NCBI GenBank assembly: GCA_029204225.1
Contig: CM055109.1
Location: forward strand, 21,410,405-21,474,404
DNA length: 64,000 nt
Direction: 5' to 3'
DNA from: Diphasiastrum complanatum
Taxonomy: Eukaryota; Streptophyta; Lycopodiopsida; Lycopodiales; Lycopodiaceae
The notes under the pieces: model-generated
Seen by the model: only the letters and a program-made list of their open reading frames with translations
The model's database searches: none
Told to the model about the DNA's origin: nothing
Position numbers and translations under genes: made by a program
Shown: piece by piece, positions 15,880-26,392 of the stretch
Numbering within the stretch: position 1 is the stretch's first letter
Layout of the letters: every line of letters begins with the position of its first letter

Positions 15880-16384
15880 GTAAAGTGGAGATAAATAAAA
15901 GTGATGAACAAAAAATGTTGCTACACACTCTCGATAGGATCCGATGATGAAGTGCTATCTCCTCCTATGAAAGATCTTGCAACTATTTGTAAATTGATTA
16001 TCACTAGCTACTCAAATCTCTCTAAAACAAGATTCATTTCACATCAAATGATGGACAATAGACAAAGTTAGGATCATTTACTCTTAGCACGTATGAAATA
16101 CACTAAGTAACCAAATTTGACCCAAACTCAATGATATTGCATGAAACAAATTGGCTATGATCTCAAATCAATGTCTAGATCACTTATAGATGAGATTGGT
16201 AACCATCCAACTGTGAACAGAGATCAAAAAATGTGAGATCTTAAAGGCCACAAGAACTAATTGGCTTATCATTCACATGAAGCTAGTCTCGAATCAACTT
16301 AATGAAAATCAACTAAGATCTTAAATCAAAGCTTGAAAAACATTACATCACATAGATTCATTCACACAATAGCGGAACACCCCA

Positions 16385-16411
16385 CCCCCCCCCCCCCCCC
16401 CCCCCCCCCCC
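16385..16411. repeat. Homopolymer tract C27
   Basis: An uninterrupted run of 27 C on the plus strand, flanked by CCCA and TTCCTCCCC. Its exact length should be treated with care, because such tracts are prone to sequencing and assembly error. Confidence 0.95.
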
Positions 16412-16599
16412 TTCCTCCCCCGAAGGATTCTTTTCTTATCATTATGCAAATCCAATTGGCCAATGCCAATTACATATACAATGGATTCCAATAGGGTCTC
16501 AAATGTAGGACATCAACTTAACATAGTCTTAGTTCATATTCAATGATCTTATTCCATATCTAGCTTAACAAAAGCATAGAAATCTCTTCATCAATCTCA

Positions 16600-16995
16600 A
16601 TCTTTCCGACATGCAATCATGTTGGATCTTAGATTCTTATCATGCAATCATAAGGGTTCATAGATTCTTGACATGCAACAGTCATGAAGTGACATGCATG
16701 GTCATTTGGCAATGCATGGTGTGACATGCAAGCTTCAAATCTGACATGCAAGCTCTAAATCTGACATGCAAGCTCTAGATCTGACATGCATAGACAATAG
16801 ATCACTGATGCTATGACATGCAAGCTTCAAATCTGACATGCAAGCTCTAAATCTGACATGCATGGACAATAGGCCACTGATGGCATGACATGCAAGCCCT
16901 AGGTCTGACATGCATAGACAATAGGCCACTGATGGCATGACATGCAAGCTCTAGATCTGACATGCATAGGCCACTGATAGCCCAACATGCAAAAG
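16600..16995. repeat. GACATGCA-type minisatellite
   Basis: At least ten copies of a roughly 20-bp unit (GACATGCAAGCTCTAAATCT and variants). They are arranged in a higher-order pattern with a second unit containing GACATGCATAGACAATAGG and CCACTGATGGCAT. The first diverged copies begin near 16605 and the last near 16985. Units differ by a few substitutions, and spacing is irregular. Confidence 0.9.
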
Positions 16996-17282
16996 TACTG
17001 ATCAGCCATTCTTACACAGTTTCAAGAGCATACCATGGTTTCGAGAGAAGGTGAAAGTGAGAGAGGGAGAGAGAGAGCGTGTGTGGGTTTGTGTATGATG
17101 TGAAAGAGAGAGAGAAATCCGAGGGTTTGAGCTCCAAAAATCCTGCAATCACAAAATAACATAGTCTCCTTGAGGTGATGCCTCAATCCCCTTCTCCAAA
17201 GGACCTGTACACAACAAACAACAAAATGGCAGAGTTTGCATGCATCATCCTTCAATCCTCCTGGTAGAGGGGCACATTTCCA

Positions 17283-17290
17283 CTTATATA
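17283..17290 (-). promoter_or_regulatory. TATA-like box on the minus strand
   Basis: On the minus strand the sequence reads CTCTATATAAGTGG. It is followed downstream by a TC/CT-rich stretch near 17040-17110. This looks like a core promoter firing towards gag, but no transcript evidence is available. Confidence 0.4.
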
Positions 17291-17664
17291 GAGAGTGGAG
17301 AGTCCTTCCAAAGTGAGTGAGGTGTCAAGTTCAAGTGCATGAGGTGTGAGGAAGACTCCAATTGGACTTAGGGTGAAGTGGAGTGCATGGATGAGGTGTA
17401 TTAGTTGGAGAGGGTGAATGAGTGATGTGTATTAGCTTGGGAGAGTTATTATGGTATTTGGTATATGAAGTGAGAGTGTAGGAGGGAGCCCCATTCTAGG
17501 TGTCAAATTGTCTAGAATGCAAGAGGAAAAGTAGGTGGGAGGTAGGTGGTACAAGGTTCAAACTTGACTTTTAATTACATATAGTTTTACATGGTTACAA
17601 CTTGGGAAGTCACCCAAGTGCAATCTTCCTAAGGAAGAGCCAAGGTATATGTCCATCTTGTTTT

Positions 17665-18393
17665 CACATAATGTCCATACAACATGTACTTGTGATCTCC
17701 TAAGGTGTGTAGATGCACCAAGATCAAGACTAGATTGAGATTCAAAATCTATCTTTGATTCCATGGCAAAAACACACTACTACATGCATTCAATCACTTC
17801 CAACTCTCACTCACACGTGTGGGAAGTGTCAAAAAATTATTCTAAGTAAAAACAAGCTGCTCTCCTTGGGTAGAGAGAGAAAATCATCATGAGCTCTCGG
17901 GTAGAGAGAGAAAGCTAGAAAATCACTTACACTCAAAATTCACTTAATCCCTAGATCAATTAGATCCAAATGAGAAGTGCAATGATACTAGTAGATCCAC
18001 GAGCTACCACAATGCTCAATTATGATTGGACCACACTTTTGCCACCTCTTAATCCTATTGGACCATTGATCCATTCACCTCTAAATTCTATTGGACCATT
18101 TTCAAGCATATCTCAAATTCTATTGGACCACTCACGGTTCCACCTCTAGATCCTATTGGACCTCTTAAACTTCATCAAACAAAAGCATTATAATTTGCCA
18201 TCTATGCCAAATTTGACTCTATCAACATCCTACACCTAGATGCTTGACTATGAAATTCTATGAGACCCCTATATCAAACATTTTCGATTTACTTTACAAT
18301 TCTCCACACGTGGGAACATCCTCCACACTTGAAATTCACTTACAAACTTCTATCATAAAAAATACCAGGCTAGATTTTTGCCAATTTCTCACA
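17665..18393 (-). repeat. 5' LTR of the Copia element
   Basis: The direct-repeat partner of 13795-14510. It keeps the outer sequence missing from the other LTR (18291-18393, including TTCTCCACACGTGGGAACAT) but has an internal deletion of about 88 bp after CAAAAGCATTA. The inner edge near 17665-17690 is blurred by divergence. Confidence 0.75.
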
Positions 18394-18499
18394 AGAGTAC
18401 AACAATAAATAACAACGGGGCAAAATAGAGCACTATTCAAAGGAATGTGGTTCATGTAGATCTCAGTCTGCGAAGTTCAAACATCATCTGCTTCTATGG

Positions 18500-19329
18500 A
18501 TACTTCATTCCTGGTCAACTTTAAAACTAGTTTAAACCATATTTGTACTACTGCTTGATGGTCTGACAGTTCCAACAAATTGGAATTGTTCTTTGAACGG
18601 TATTTTCAGACAGTTGCAAGTCATGATCGTCATGAGCCCGCAGGTCAATAATGAGATACTTTGTTGGGGTCAGATTACGAGATTCCTTCCTGACACGTGT
18701 CTATCTTGTCTCACTTTTGGCATTCCCATTACCCGCATCCATTTCGCTATAAGAAAGAACAACATAACCATTCATTCCAACACGTTCCTATTAGGTATTA
18801 GATTGTAAGATTTTCGAGATAGCTCACATCAACATTTGGAGTTTTCCCAATCACACTAGCAGCCTTTCAGCTTTTCCGAAGCCTTGCCCGGATCTTATGT
18901 ATCAATTTAGTACCATCGAAGAATAACAGAAGCAAAGGTGTTGTATATGTCTGTAGATATAGAGGTTTTTTTTTTTTCGCGAATGGAGAGGCTGCTATGG
19001 AATTAAATGCAAAACTAGGAGCATTAAATAATTTGTAATAAAACTGAAATTTTTTTGCAAGCCAACATTTCCTATGTTAATTGTATAGAAACGTTAATAT
19101 TCATTAATATTGGCTAGTCGTTTGATATGTATTTCTTTGCAAGGGTGCCTTTTGGGATTTCTTTGGGTAGTAATATTAGATTGTAATATTTGTGATTGTG
19201 TTTCAGATAGATGAATGTGTCTGATTGAAAATTTTCTGATTTTTGTAAATTGGAGATGAAAACTAGCAAGAATTTTGTATGGGTTATGGTGGGATTCGTT
19301 CAATTATTTTGGATGTGTCTAATGAGATT
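18500..19329. other. Intergenic, nothing recognised
   Basis: AT-rich sequence without recognisable coding potential. The first part is host sequence beyond the interrupted tandem duplication. Confidence 0.5.
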
Positions 19330-20900
19330 TAGCCTCCATATTCTTTACTAATATGAAAAAAACGACGGAAATATATGCTTTATGCACGATTGTCGGTGTA
19401 TTTGAGGTTTGTAAAGCCATTCTTCTTTGGGTTATTTGCTCAGTTTTATGTGTATTCTGATGCTCGAATAAAATATACTTGCACTACGTACAGTTATGTT
19501 TTGCCATCCATCAGGTGGAAAATCCTGGTGCATGAAATATTACGTACTGATGTTGGTGGAAGACCCAACACTATTACGTAATAGAATTGCAATTGTAGGT
19601 GAATGTTAAACTGTAACTAAGCTCAGGATTTATATGATTAACACTAATAAACACTTCCAATGAACCTACCGTTAATGAGATTATGGTGTTCACATTCTTT
19701 ACTAATATGAAAAAAAAACGAGCACGTATATGATTTATCCATGAGTGTCAATGTATTTGAGCTTTTTAAAGCCATTTTCTTTTTAAGTCTTTTGCTTTTA
19801 CATGTATTGGTAGTTAGGTGCAACAAAGTGAAACCACTTACGTTTGTCAAAAAAAAAAACTATGTTGTATGTATTCATTTCATTATATTATTGTATTATT
19901 GTGTGCCTAGGTTTTTGTCGTGGGTTCATAGTAGATGGGTTTTATTAAAACCAGTTGCAAAAAAGTAAATTGTGCTTGTTGCCAGGTTCAGTTAAAGCTA
20001 AAGAACATATATTTTGTCTTATTGGGCTACTTAGATAGGTTTAATATTAGGATCTCTTTTGCATGTCATTGTATTGACATTTCCAAAATCCATTTCAAGG
20101 GCAGAGGCTTGCAACTCATCACCGTCATTAATCTAAACAAAAAAAAAGATATAGTAAATTAACAGCCGAAAATTATAGTCCATTCCGAGCATTCACAAAG
20201 CGAGGAGTTACAATTACTAAAGTGATGGATGGGTGGATATCGTATCAATGCATATGTAAAAAACTAGTAACATTGACCATTTCTTAATTAACATGACCAA
20301 GATCTTGTAATGCCTAGAGTTTGGATCATGCAACAGGTGGAAAAGCTTGGTGCACGAAATATTGTGTATTCTTCTTAGAGAAAAATCCAATACGAATATG
20401 TGGTTTGTTTGCAACAAGCAACATATTTCGAAGTTCAATTGAGCTTATAACTTAGTACCAGTAAATAATTTGTAATTACAGTGCCATTGTTTTGTTGCAA
20501 ATTAATCTATCTTGTACTTGAAGTGGTAAATTATAGGAGCTGACTAGCTAGGCAATGATACCTGAATAGGTTTCCTGTAGTTGTGTTGCTAGAAAATGTA
20601 TTGCCTTCACTCAATACCATAAAGCTGGGGTCATGTAACGGGGAGAATATGGTGGTGCACATCTTGTATATTGTTGAAAAATCCAATACTAACACGTGAT
20701 TTGCTTGCAATGGTAAGCTTTAACTGAGCCCATAATTTAGATATCAATTAACATCATCGAATATCGTGTATAAATAGTGTCGTTGTTTTGTTGCGTACAA
20801 ATGTGGACTGTACTATAGGTGCTAGACCACAATATCTGATCAAATTTCATGTAGTTGTATTGCAAAAAAATACACTACCTTTGCGTAATTTTGGCATGAT
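19330..20900. repeat. Diverged tandem-like repeats, period about 355 bp
   Basis: The phrase TTCTTTACTAATATGAAAAA, followed by a segment with TGTATTTGAG and AAAGCCATT, occurs at about 19339 and again at about 19695. A second phrase set (GGTGGAAAA..TGGTGCA.GAAATATT, then a CCAATACTAA-like block) appears near 19510, 20335 and 20645. A third (CCATTGTTTTGTTGCAAAT, then TGTAGTTGTGTTGC) appears near 20480 and 20780. The pattern suggests old, strongly diverged tandem units, possibly satellite or subterminal repeats of a large element. Confidence 0.5.
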
Positions 20901-21523
20901 ACTACCTTTTCCCCAAAAAATCGAACACATGTACAAAAGTGATGTTGCTAGACATTTCAAGGAAACCCATGATTACCACCAGTGGGAGTGTTTGTTTTCT
21001 GGCAACAATGTGCGTGCTTTGGTCACTAAAAACATGCATGATTCGTATGTTTAACTATTTTGCATGGCTATGTTCATAAATGCAAATGGAGATTTCAGAT
21101 TCAAAACACCAAATAAATAGCGATGTCGATTTCCTAACTGATGGTAATATTACATTTTTTATTTGAATCCATTATAATTGAAACTTTTTAAATCAAATAA
21201 TCACAAAGCTTTGTTACTATTTTCGATTACCGATTTAAGAAAGGAGCTGCAAGGCATAGCAACACACGTGGAATTGCCACTAACTGATAGTACCATTAAA
21301 AGTTACCATTTTCAAAATCAAAATGCTTACTTTTGATTTAATACATATTAGTAATTTTTAACATATATGTATTTGTACGTTGCAGAAGAATTACGTCAAT
21401 TTGAACAAGACTTACAAGCAACCAAACCTTCAACTGATGTTTACAACAATTATAAGTAAAGTACATAACGTACTCGTTTCAAAAACCCGGTTTGGCTAAC
21501 ATTTATTAGAATAAATTTTATAC

Positions 21524-22371
21524 GTGTTTATGATGGCAGAGGCTGCGAGTTCATCTGCAACAACAAAATGCGGCCTAGTTCAAGAATCGTCTACACGTAC
21601 GGTAGCCCCAAAAATATGTAAACGGGCAACAATAGACCTGTTGGCAACTAGACCTATTGATGGCGCTCGTACCTCTATCAAACCGCATGAGCTATTTGAA
21701 GAATGTGTGGAGTCATGTCCACAAAATCTGGAAATAAATCCACCCGCATTTAGTTCCAATCGACTGCCTTATATTCGGCAGAGAGGAATTCGACAACTCT
21801 ACATAGATGATATCGAGTTAGGCTTATATAATATAATGTTTGAAGGCCAAATTCTATCAAAATATGGCAACTTTTCACAGGATTTGCTATATCCAAAAGT
21901 GTTAAAATTCGACCTGAGACTGACATTCATGGTAATCATGCAATCACATTGTCAATTCCCCAAGTACATTTAAACACACCTTTTCTTCAATTGACAATTA
22001 ATGATTGTATTCGATTAACAAACTTTCATATAGAAAAAAAAATCCTAAACATGATTGTGGCACATCAAATTTTGTACTACCGGCCTAACACAACAGTTGA
22101 GAAAAATGCATTTCTGAATATTAAAACTAGTTTCTATCTTGAAATTTCCCTCGCAAATTTTAGGACAGATTGTGTGGAACTGTTGGCTGAAGATCCACAC
22201 ATCCATAACTCGTGCTTGGTCGCAACAATTGTCGTCGCTATTATTGCCATTGCTGGTATGCAACTCCATCGACATTCCATCATAGTTTGTGACGGATTCG
22301 AAAAAGCTGATGAAGGCGAGGAACATCCGAGTACGAATAATTGCATTTATTTTGTGATGCAAGATTTTTAG
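21524..22371 (+). pseudogene. Unrecognised decayed ORF, part 1
   Basis: Two overlapping frames (21524-21973 and 21949-22371) look like one protein broken by a frameshift near 21900. The first encodes about 125 plausible residues, starting MAEAASSSATTKCG at 21533, with CVESCPQNLEINPP and YIRQRGIRQLYIDDIELGLY. The second continues with INDCIRLTNFHIEKK, a hydrophobic ATIVVAIIAIAGMQL segment and an acidic EKADEGEEH stretch. After the stop at 22371 coding-like sequence returns at 22440-22614 (IIFWPDTNHLLEQILDAY) behind a TGTACAG acceptor-like site, so an intron or a further break is possible. No known family was recognised. It is codirectional with the Helitron remnant downstream. Confidence 0.5.
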
Positions 22372-22639
22372 CACTATCGTACCTAAAAAAGAATTCACGT
22401 ACGAATGGAATTGTGTGTGTTTTGTTGACTTGTACAGATTATATTCTGGCCAGATACAAATCATTTACTTGAACAAATACTTGATGCATACAAAAATGAG
22501 CAAAGAGTCATCTATAGTATTCGCAATTTAGGGGTGTGGAAAAAATCGGATCCTCTGATATTCATGGCTATGACCAAAACAATCTTCGCAGCGGTTCCTA
22601 AGGGTGAATTTTAGGACAAAGTAGAGTTGGTGCACCGCG

Positions 22640-23490
22640 AAAAAAAAACCCTACAAATAAACCAGTAGAGGTTGGTTTCATGTACTACTAATTCGTTCTG
22701 CACACATATTTTTATATGTCCACAAACTGGTACACTACTGGAATAGATTGTGTGGAAGAAGTATCAGTAGTAGTTAAAATACCAATACTATCACGACCTA
22801 GGCTTTTAGTATCGAACTTCAAATACCTATGTCATGTAAATAACGTTTTGATATAAATGGATCATATGAATAAGGTGCTTGTATTGGTTGTTAATATGAA
22901 TCCATTCTAATTACATATCATGTTTCAAATATTTACGTTTAGCAATTTGGAAACACATCCCCGTTGTGGAAAAGGTATTTTCTTCTAGTTTTTTTAACCA
23001 TAAATATCGATAGATGCATGTTGGGCCTTCTAGGAAAATGTAAACTGTATATATCGTACTAATAAAACTGTGTCACGCGAAACCCATTTTCCATATGAGG
23101 TGGTTTGTAATATTCGTTTTTTAGTGGACAATTATTTAGCACACATTCTGTTTATGCTAGAAAACAATATATTCATTTCAATCTTATACATGGTATGTTT
23201 TATTTATTAGCCGTCATTTATGCTAAAAACAATATGTCCATTTCAATCTTATATATATTTTGTCTTATTAATCAAAAGTAATTTTTTAACTTATGTTCAT
23301 TTCAATCTTATACATGGTATGTTTTGTTTATTAGAAGTAATTTATGCTAGAAACAATATGTTCCTTTCAGTCGTACACATGTTATGTTTTATTAATTAGA
23401 AGTAATTTCATAACTTCAGACTGATTTTGATTCGTACTGCAGCCATCCAGTGCATTGCTGAATTAGCATTGGTGTAATCTTAGCAATCAA
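22640..23490. repeat. AT-rich spacer with short tandem repeats
   Basis: There is no coding potential. At about 23155-23410 four imperfect copies of a unit of about 60 bp are seen (CATTTCAATCTTATACATGG, then TATGTTTTATTTATTAG, then AAGTAATTTATGCTAGAAAC). Confidence 0.7.
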
Positions 23491-23494
23491 GACT

Positions 23495-25147
23495 ATGACT
23501 GCATCCCACGTACGCCTACCTTTCAAAACCGCTGTAAATGATGACGACCAACTTGTGACCGTAGCAATTGTTTCCCAATTGATTTCCAAAGATTTCGCAC
23601 GTTTGATGCTACTGCCTTACCAAGATTATAGACCTTTTTTTGAGAACCCGAAATTTGTGCCTATAATTCAATCATCTTTTTTTGGTTGCATCTATTTCCA
23701 CCACTGTCAATATAATGAGATACACCATATTGTTAATCTCATACTAGAAGGTCAAAGATATATTGCTAAAATAGTGCCCCGTGTTGTTTCATCTGGTTTG
23801 ATTCTTGAGGGAAAAAAATTACTTCTTTGAAAAGCAAGCAATCGTGTTTTGCCCCAATCAAACATACATTGCCATATTGATGCAAAACATTTTTTTGACA
23901 TGTTTTGTATACCATACGACACTGTAGATATACATGCTTTTCCCACCCTGACAATGCATGCATGCTCATGCATAATTAATGAAGTTCTTCCTTTTGATTT
24001 AAATTGTTGTCTCAACATACCCAAGTTCAAAAACTCTACATTCCAAGCTTTATGTTTCTTTATAGTGGATAGAATTTTGTGCACATACACTCCTAATTTT
24101 TCAATCCAATGGACAAGTATTGCAACTTGTATTTACCAAGGCTATCATCCAACCGTTGAATCTCTTGCCATAAACTGGGCATCATGTATAGCCCAAGTAG
24201 TTCTCACAGATTTTGTTGCAGTTTCTTATGAACGCATGCGAGACAGCCAAAATTTGCTATCCGATTCAAAAACAATATACTTGAAGACAACTAAATACCT
24301 GCTAGATCTGATCGCATTTCAAACAAACAATTTCATGGTCACACCTCTTCCTACAAATCCACCCCTTCAATTGATTCATTCTAGTATCAGTGCCATCCTC
24401 CACTCCCAAACCATGCCATTTTCTAGTGCCATTCCGAAAAAACTGCGTCGACCAAAAAAAAAAACTTGCACTTTAAAACGCAAAATGTTAAACTTCAGCA
24501 CCAAAACCAAGAGTTACAAACAAAATTGGAGCTGCTACAATGTAATGCTAAAGAAGCACAACACACTTTGACAACTATAAAAGAGGAGTTCGTTTGTATG
24601 CTTGGCAAAAAAGATGTTGCACTCGAAATAGTACAAAAACTGTGCAATACATGTGAACAGGAAATGATGCTGCTACAAAGTCAACATGCAACTACCCAGA
24701 GAGAACTTCTAACATTTCAAGAGCGAGCTATTTTGCCAGAATGAGTCACACTTCAGTTGCCAGCAATTTACATTCCCTCAAAAAAAGATCCAGCCATAGA
24801 AATGTCACTTGAAAGCAGACATGTCGGTATTTCAAACAGGCTTTTTAATTGGCTTATTATTCTACGCTATTTCAACACATTCAAAGGTATAGAAAAAAAA
24901 TTTGTTGTGTTTTTTTGAACAATCACAATATTCGACAGATCCATCTACGCGACTAGCTGGTCATTCTGCAAACTACCTAGCCAAATTGATGACCTATAAA
25001 TTACCAAAAGGATGTCGCCCAAGAATACAGGATTGGTTCAATCCAAACATACCATTGCTAGAAAACGTTGATGTGCTACTTTACATAAAAGTTCGCAACT
25101 CCTGCATCAAAGACCAGACAATTTTTATGGAAATGATAAAATACTAG
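23495..25147 (+). pseudogene. Unrecognised decayed ORF, part 2, with coiled coil
   Basis: A run of coding-like plus-strand frames. The frame at 23495-23830 ends ILEGKKLLL and meets a TGA; the same frame continues at once as KASNRVLPQSNIHCHID, so this is an in-frame nonsense codon. It then runs to about 24450 (HFFDMFCIPYDTVDIHAF, YERMRDSQNLLSDSKTIYL). A frameshift at the A-run near 24458-24468 leads to a clear coiled coil at 24475-24740 (LQHQNQELQTKLELLQC). Further sequence at 24902-25147 includes HSANYLAKLMTYKLPKGCRP. The joined product would exceed 400 residues. I recognise no family. It could be captured cargo or an accessory gene of the neighbouring Helitron, or an independent decayed host gene. 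Confidence 0.5.
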
Positions 25148-25149
25148 TT

Positions 25150-26392
25150 TTTAGAAAATGTACATGCGTGTTTTGATGATGTTGATGGCAACTATTTGGA
25201 AAAGATGTTGCTATGCCACAACATACAGACAAATGTAAATACATAACAATTGAAAAAACAAGCAAGAGAAATTATGATTCTAATTGACACCAAAATGATG
25301 TCTATTATGAAATGTATATATTGTATTTTGATAATGCTAGTGAATTTTTTTTTTGGGTAATGTTACAATCCGAATTCCACAATCTAATAGACAGAGTTGG
25401 TTTTTATATCTTGATGTTTTTCCATTCAAAAAACAGTTGCCTTTCAATGAAGCCTTTATAAAATTTATTAGTCTAGCTCAAATTGCATCACGCACGTATT
25501 TTTGTTTTTTACCTAGGTTTGAATTTTGAAGTATACACATCTATTTGTTTGCAGAAGCCATATATGGCATGTGATATTCGTAATCGTGAATCAATACTAT
25601 CTTATCTATACGAACAGTTTATATATGCTAAACAACTTTTAATGCTACTTTATTTTATTGTGCAGATATATGGCCACAGACACCAACATGTCCATGGCTG
25701 CCATCCCCACCAAAACAGTAGTCCATACTTTGGCTTTAATCTACACGAACGTGCCTTTGGCATTTATTCATTGCTTTCCACACAATACAAATATTTTACG
25801 GTAAATGCCAACCTTATGAATTGCAACATGGTATAATTCGTAAATTTACAGAATCCATGCATAAACAAGATATTAATGCATTGTGGTGGCATGTGAATCT
25901 CTTCTCAAATGAAAATTAATCCTCCAGAGATTTATCCTTCCACATTCCACAGTCTTATTTTGCCAAGAAATTCTATAAGTCGTGCTTTGTCAAATTACCC
26001 ATGGACAAATGACATGCTACTTGCTTTAAAAAATATCGTCTAGAATTTATCCATTTGCCAACAACAAGAATAGCTGCCATTTTCAAAAATAAACATCCAA
26101 ACATTCCCTACAAAATATCCAGTATTCTCTACCAAATTTGAAATTTTAAAAAGAAAACTAATTTACTAGCAAATAACCCAACAACACCCATACAACAACA
26201 CCCAAAAATATGGATTCATCCCATGCAAATACAAGGACTCGGAATTTCTGGACACAAGATCAAATTACTACTTTACACCAAATAATTCGTAGCTCATTTC
26301 ATGAAACAACTACTAATATAATTACAAAATTTAAAAACCACTACAAAAACGTAGTTTGTACAAATCAAAGTATCAAAAACTGAATAACAAGA
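25150..26392 (+). other. Weak coding-like remnants before the Helitron Rep
   Basis: An open frame at 25483-25836 and stop-rich frames to about 26150 (for example NALWWHVNLFSN near 25880 and FIHLPTTRIAAIFKNKHPN near 26045) look like heavily decayed coding sequence on the plus strand. No motif is recognised. They may belong to the unknown cluster upstream or to the N-terminal part of the Helitron protein. Confidence 0.35.

Larger units (their letters stand above)
15880..17664 (-). other. Long leader region of the Copia element
   Basis: About 1.8 kb lies between the gag start and the right LTR, which is unusually long for a Copia leader, so part of it may be a separate insertion. It contains a C27 tract, the GACATGCA minisatellite, GA-rich stretches near 17050-17115 and a minus-strand TATA-like box at 17283-17290. 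No protein was recognised. I could not identify a clear tRNA primer-binding site next to the right LTR. Confidence 0.5.
13795..18393 (-). mobile_element. Internally deleted Ty1/Copia-like retrotransposon
   Basis: A minus-strand LTR element inserted into the second unit of a 317-bp tandem duplication. Host sequence reads ...TATAGAG before the left end (TGTTAG...) and AGAGTACAAC after the right end (...CACA), giving an AGAG or AGAGT target-site duplication. Direct repeats at 13795-14510 and about 17665-18393 are the LTRs. The interior keeps gag, protease and the start of GAG-pre-integrase (14492-15879). Integrase, RT and RNase H, plus the outermost roughly 100 bp of the 3' LTR, are missing: the left LTR breaks off near 14510 directly into pre-integrase coding sequence. 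The element cannot move on its own. Confidence 0.8.

Noticed and set aside
16600-16995. CRISPR-like array of short repeats.
   Set aside because: Units are irregular, spacers are not unique, no cas genes are present and the context is a plant retroelement. It is a minisatellite.
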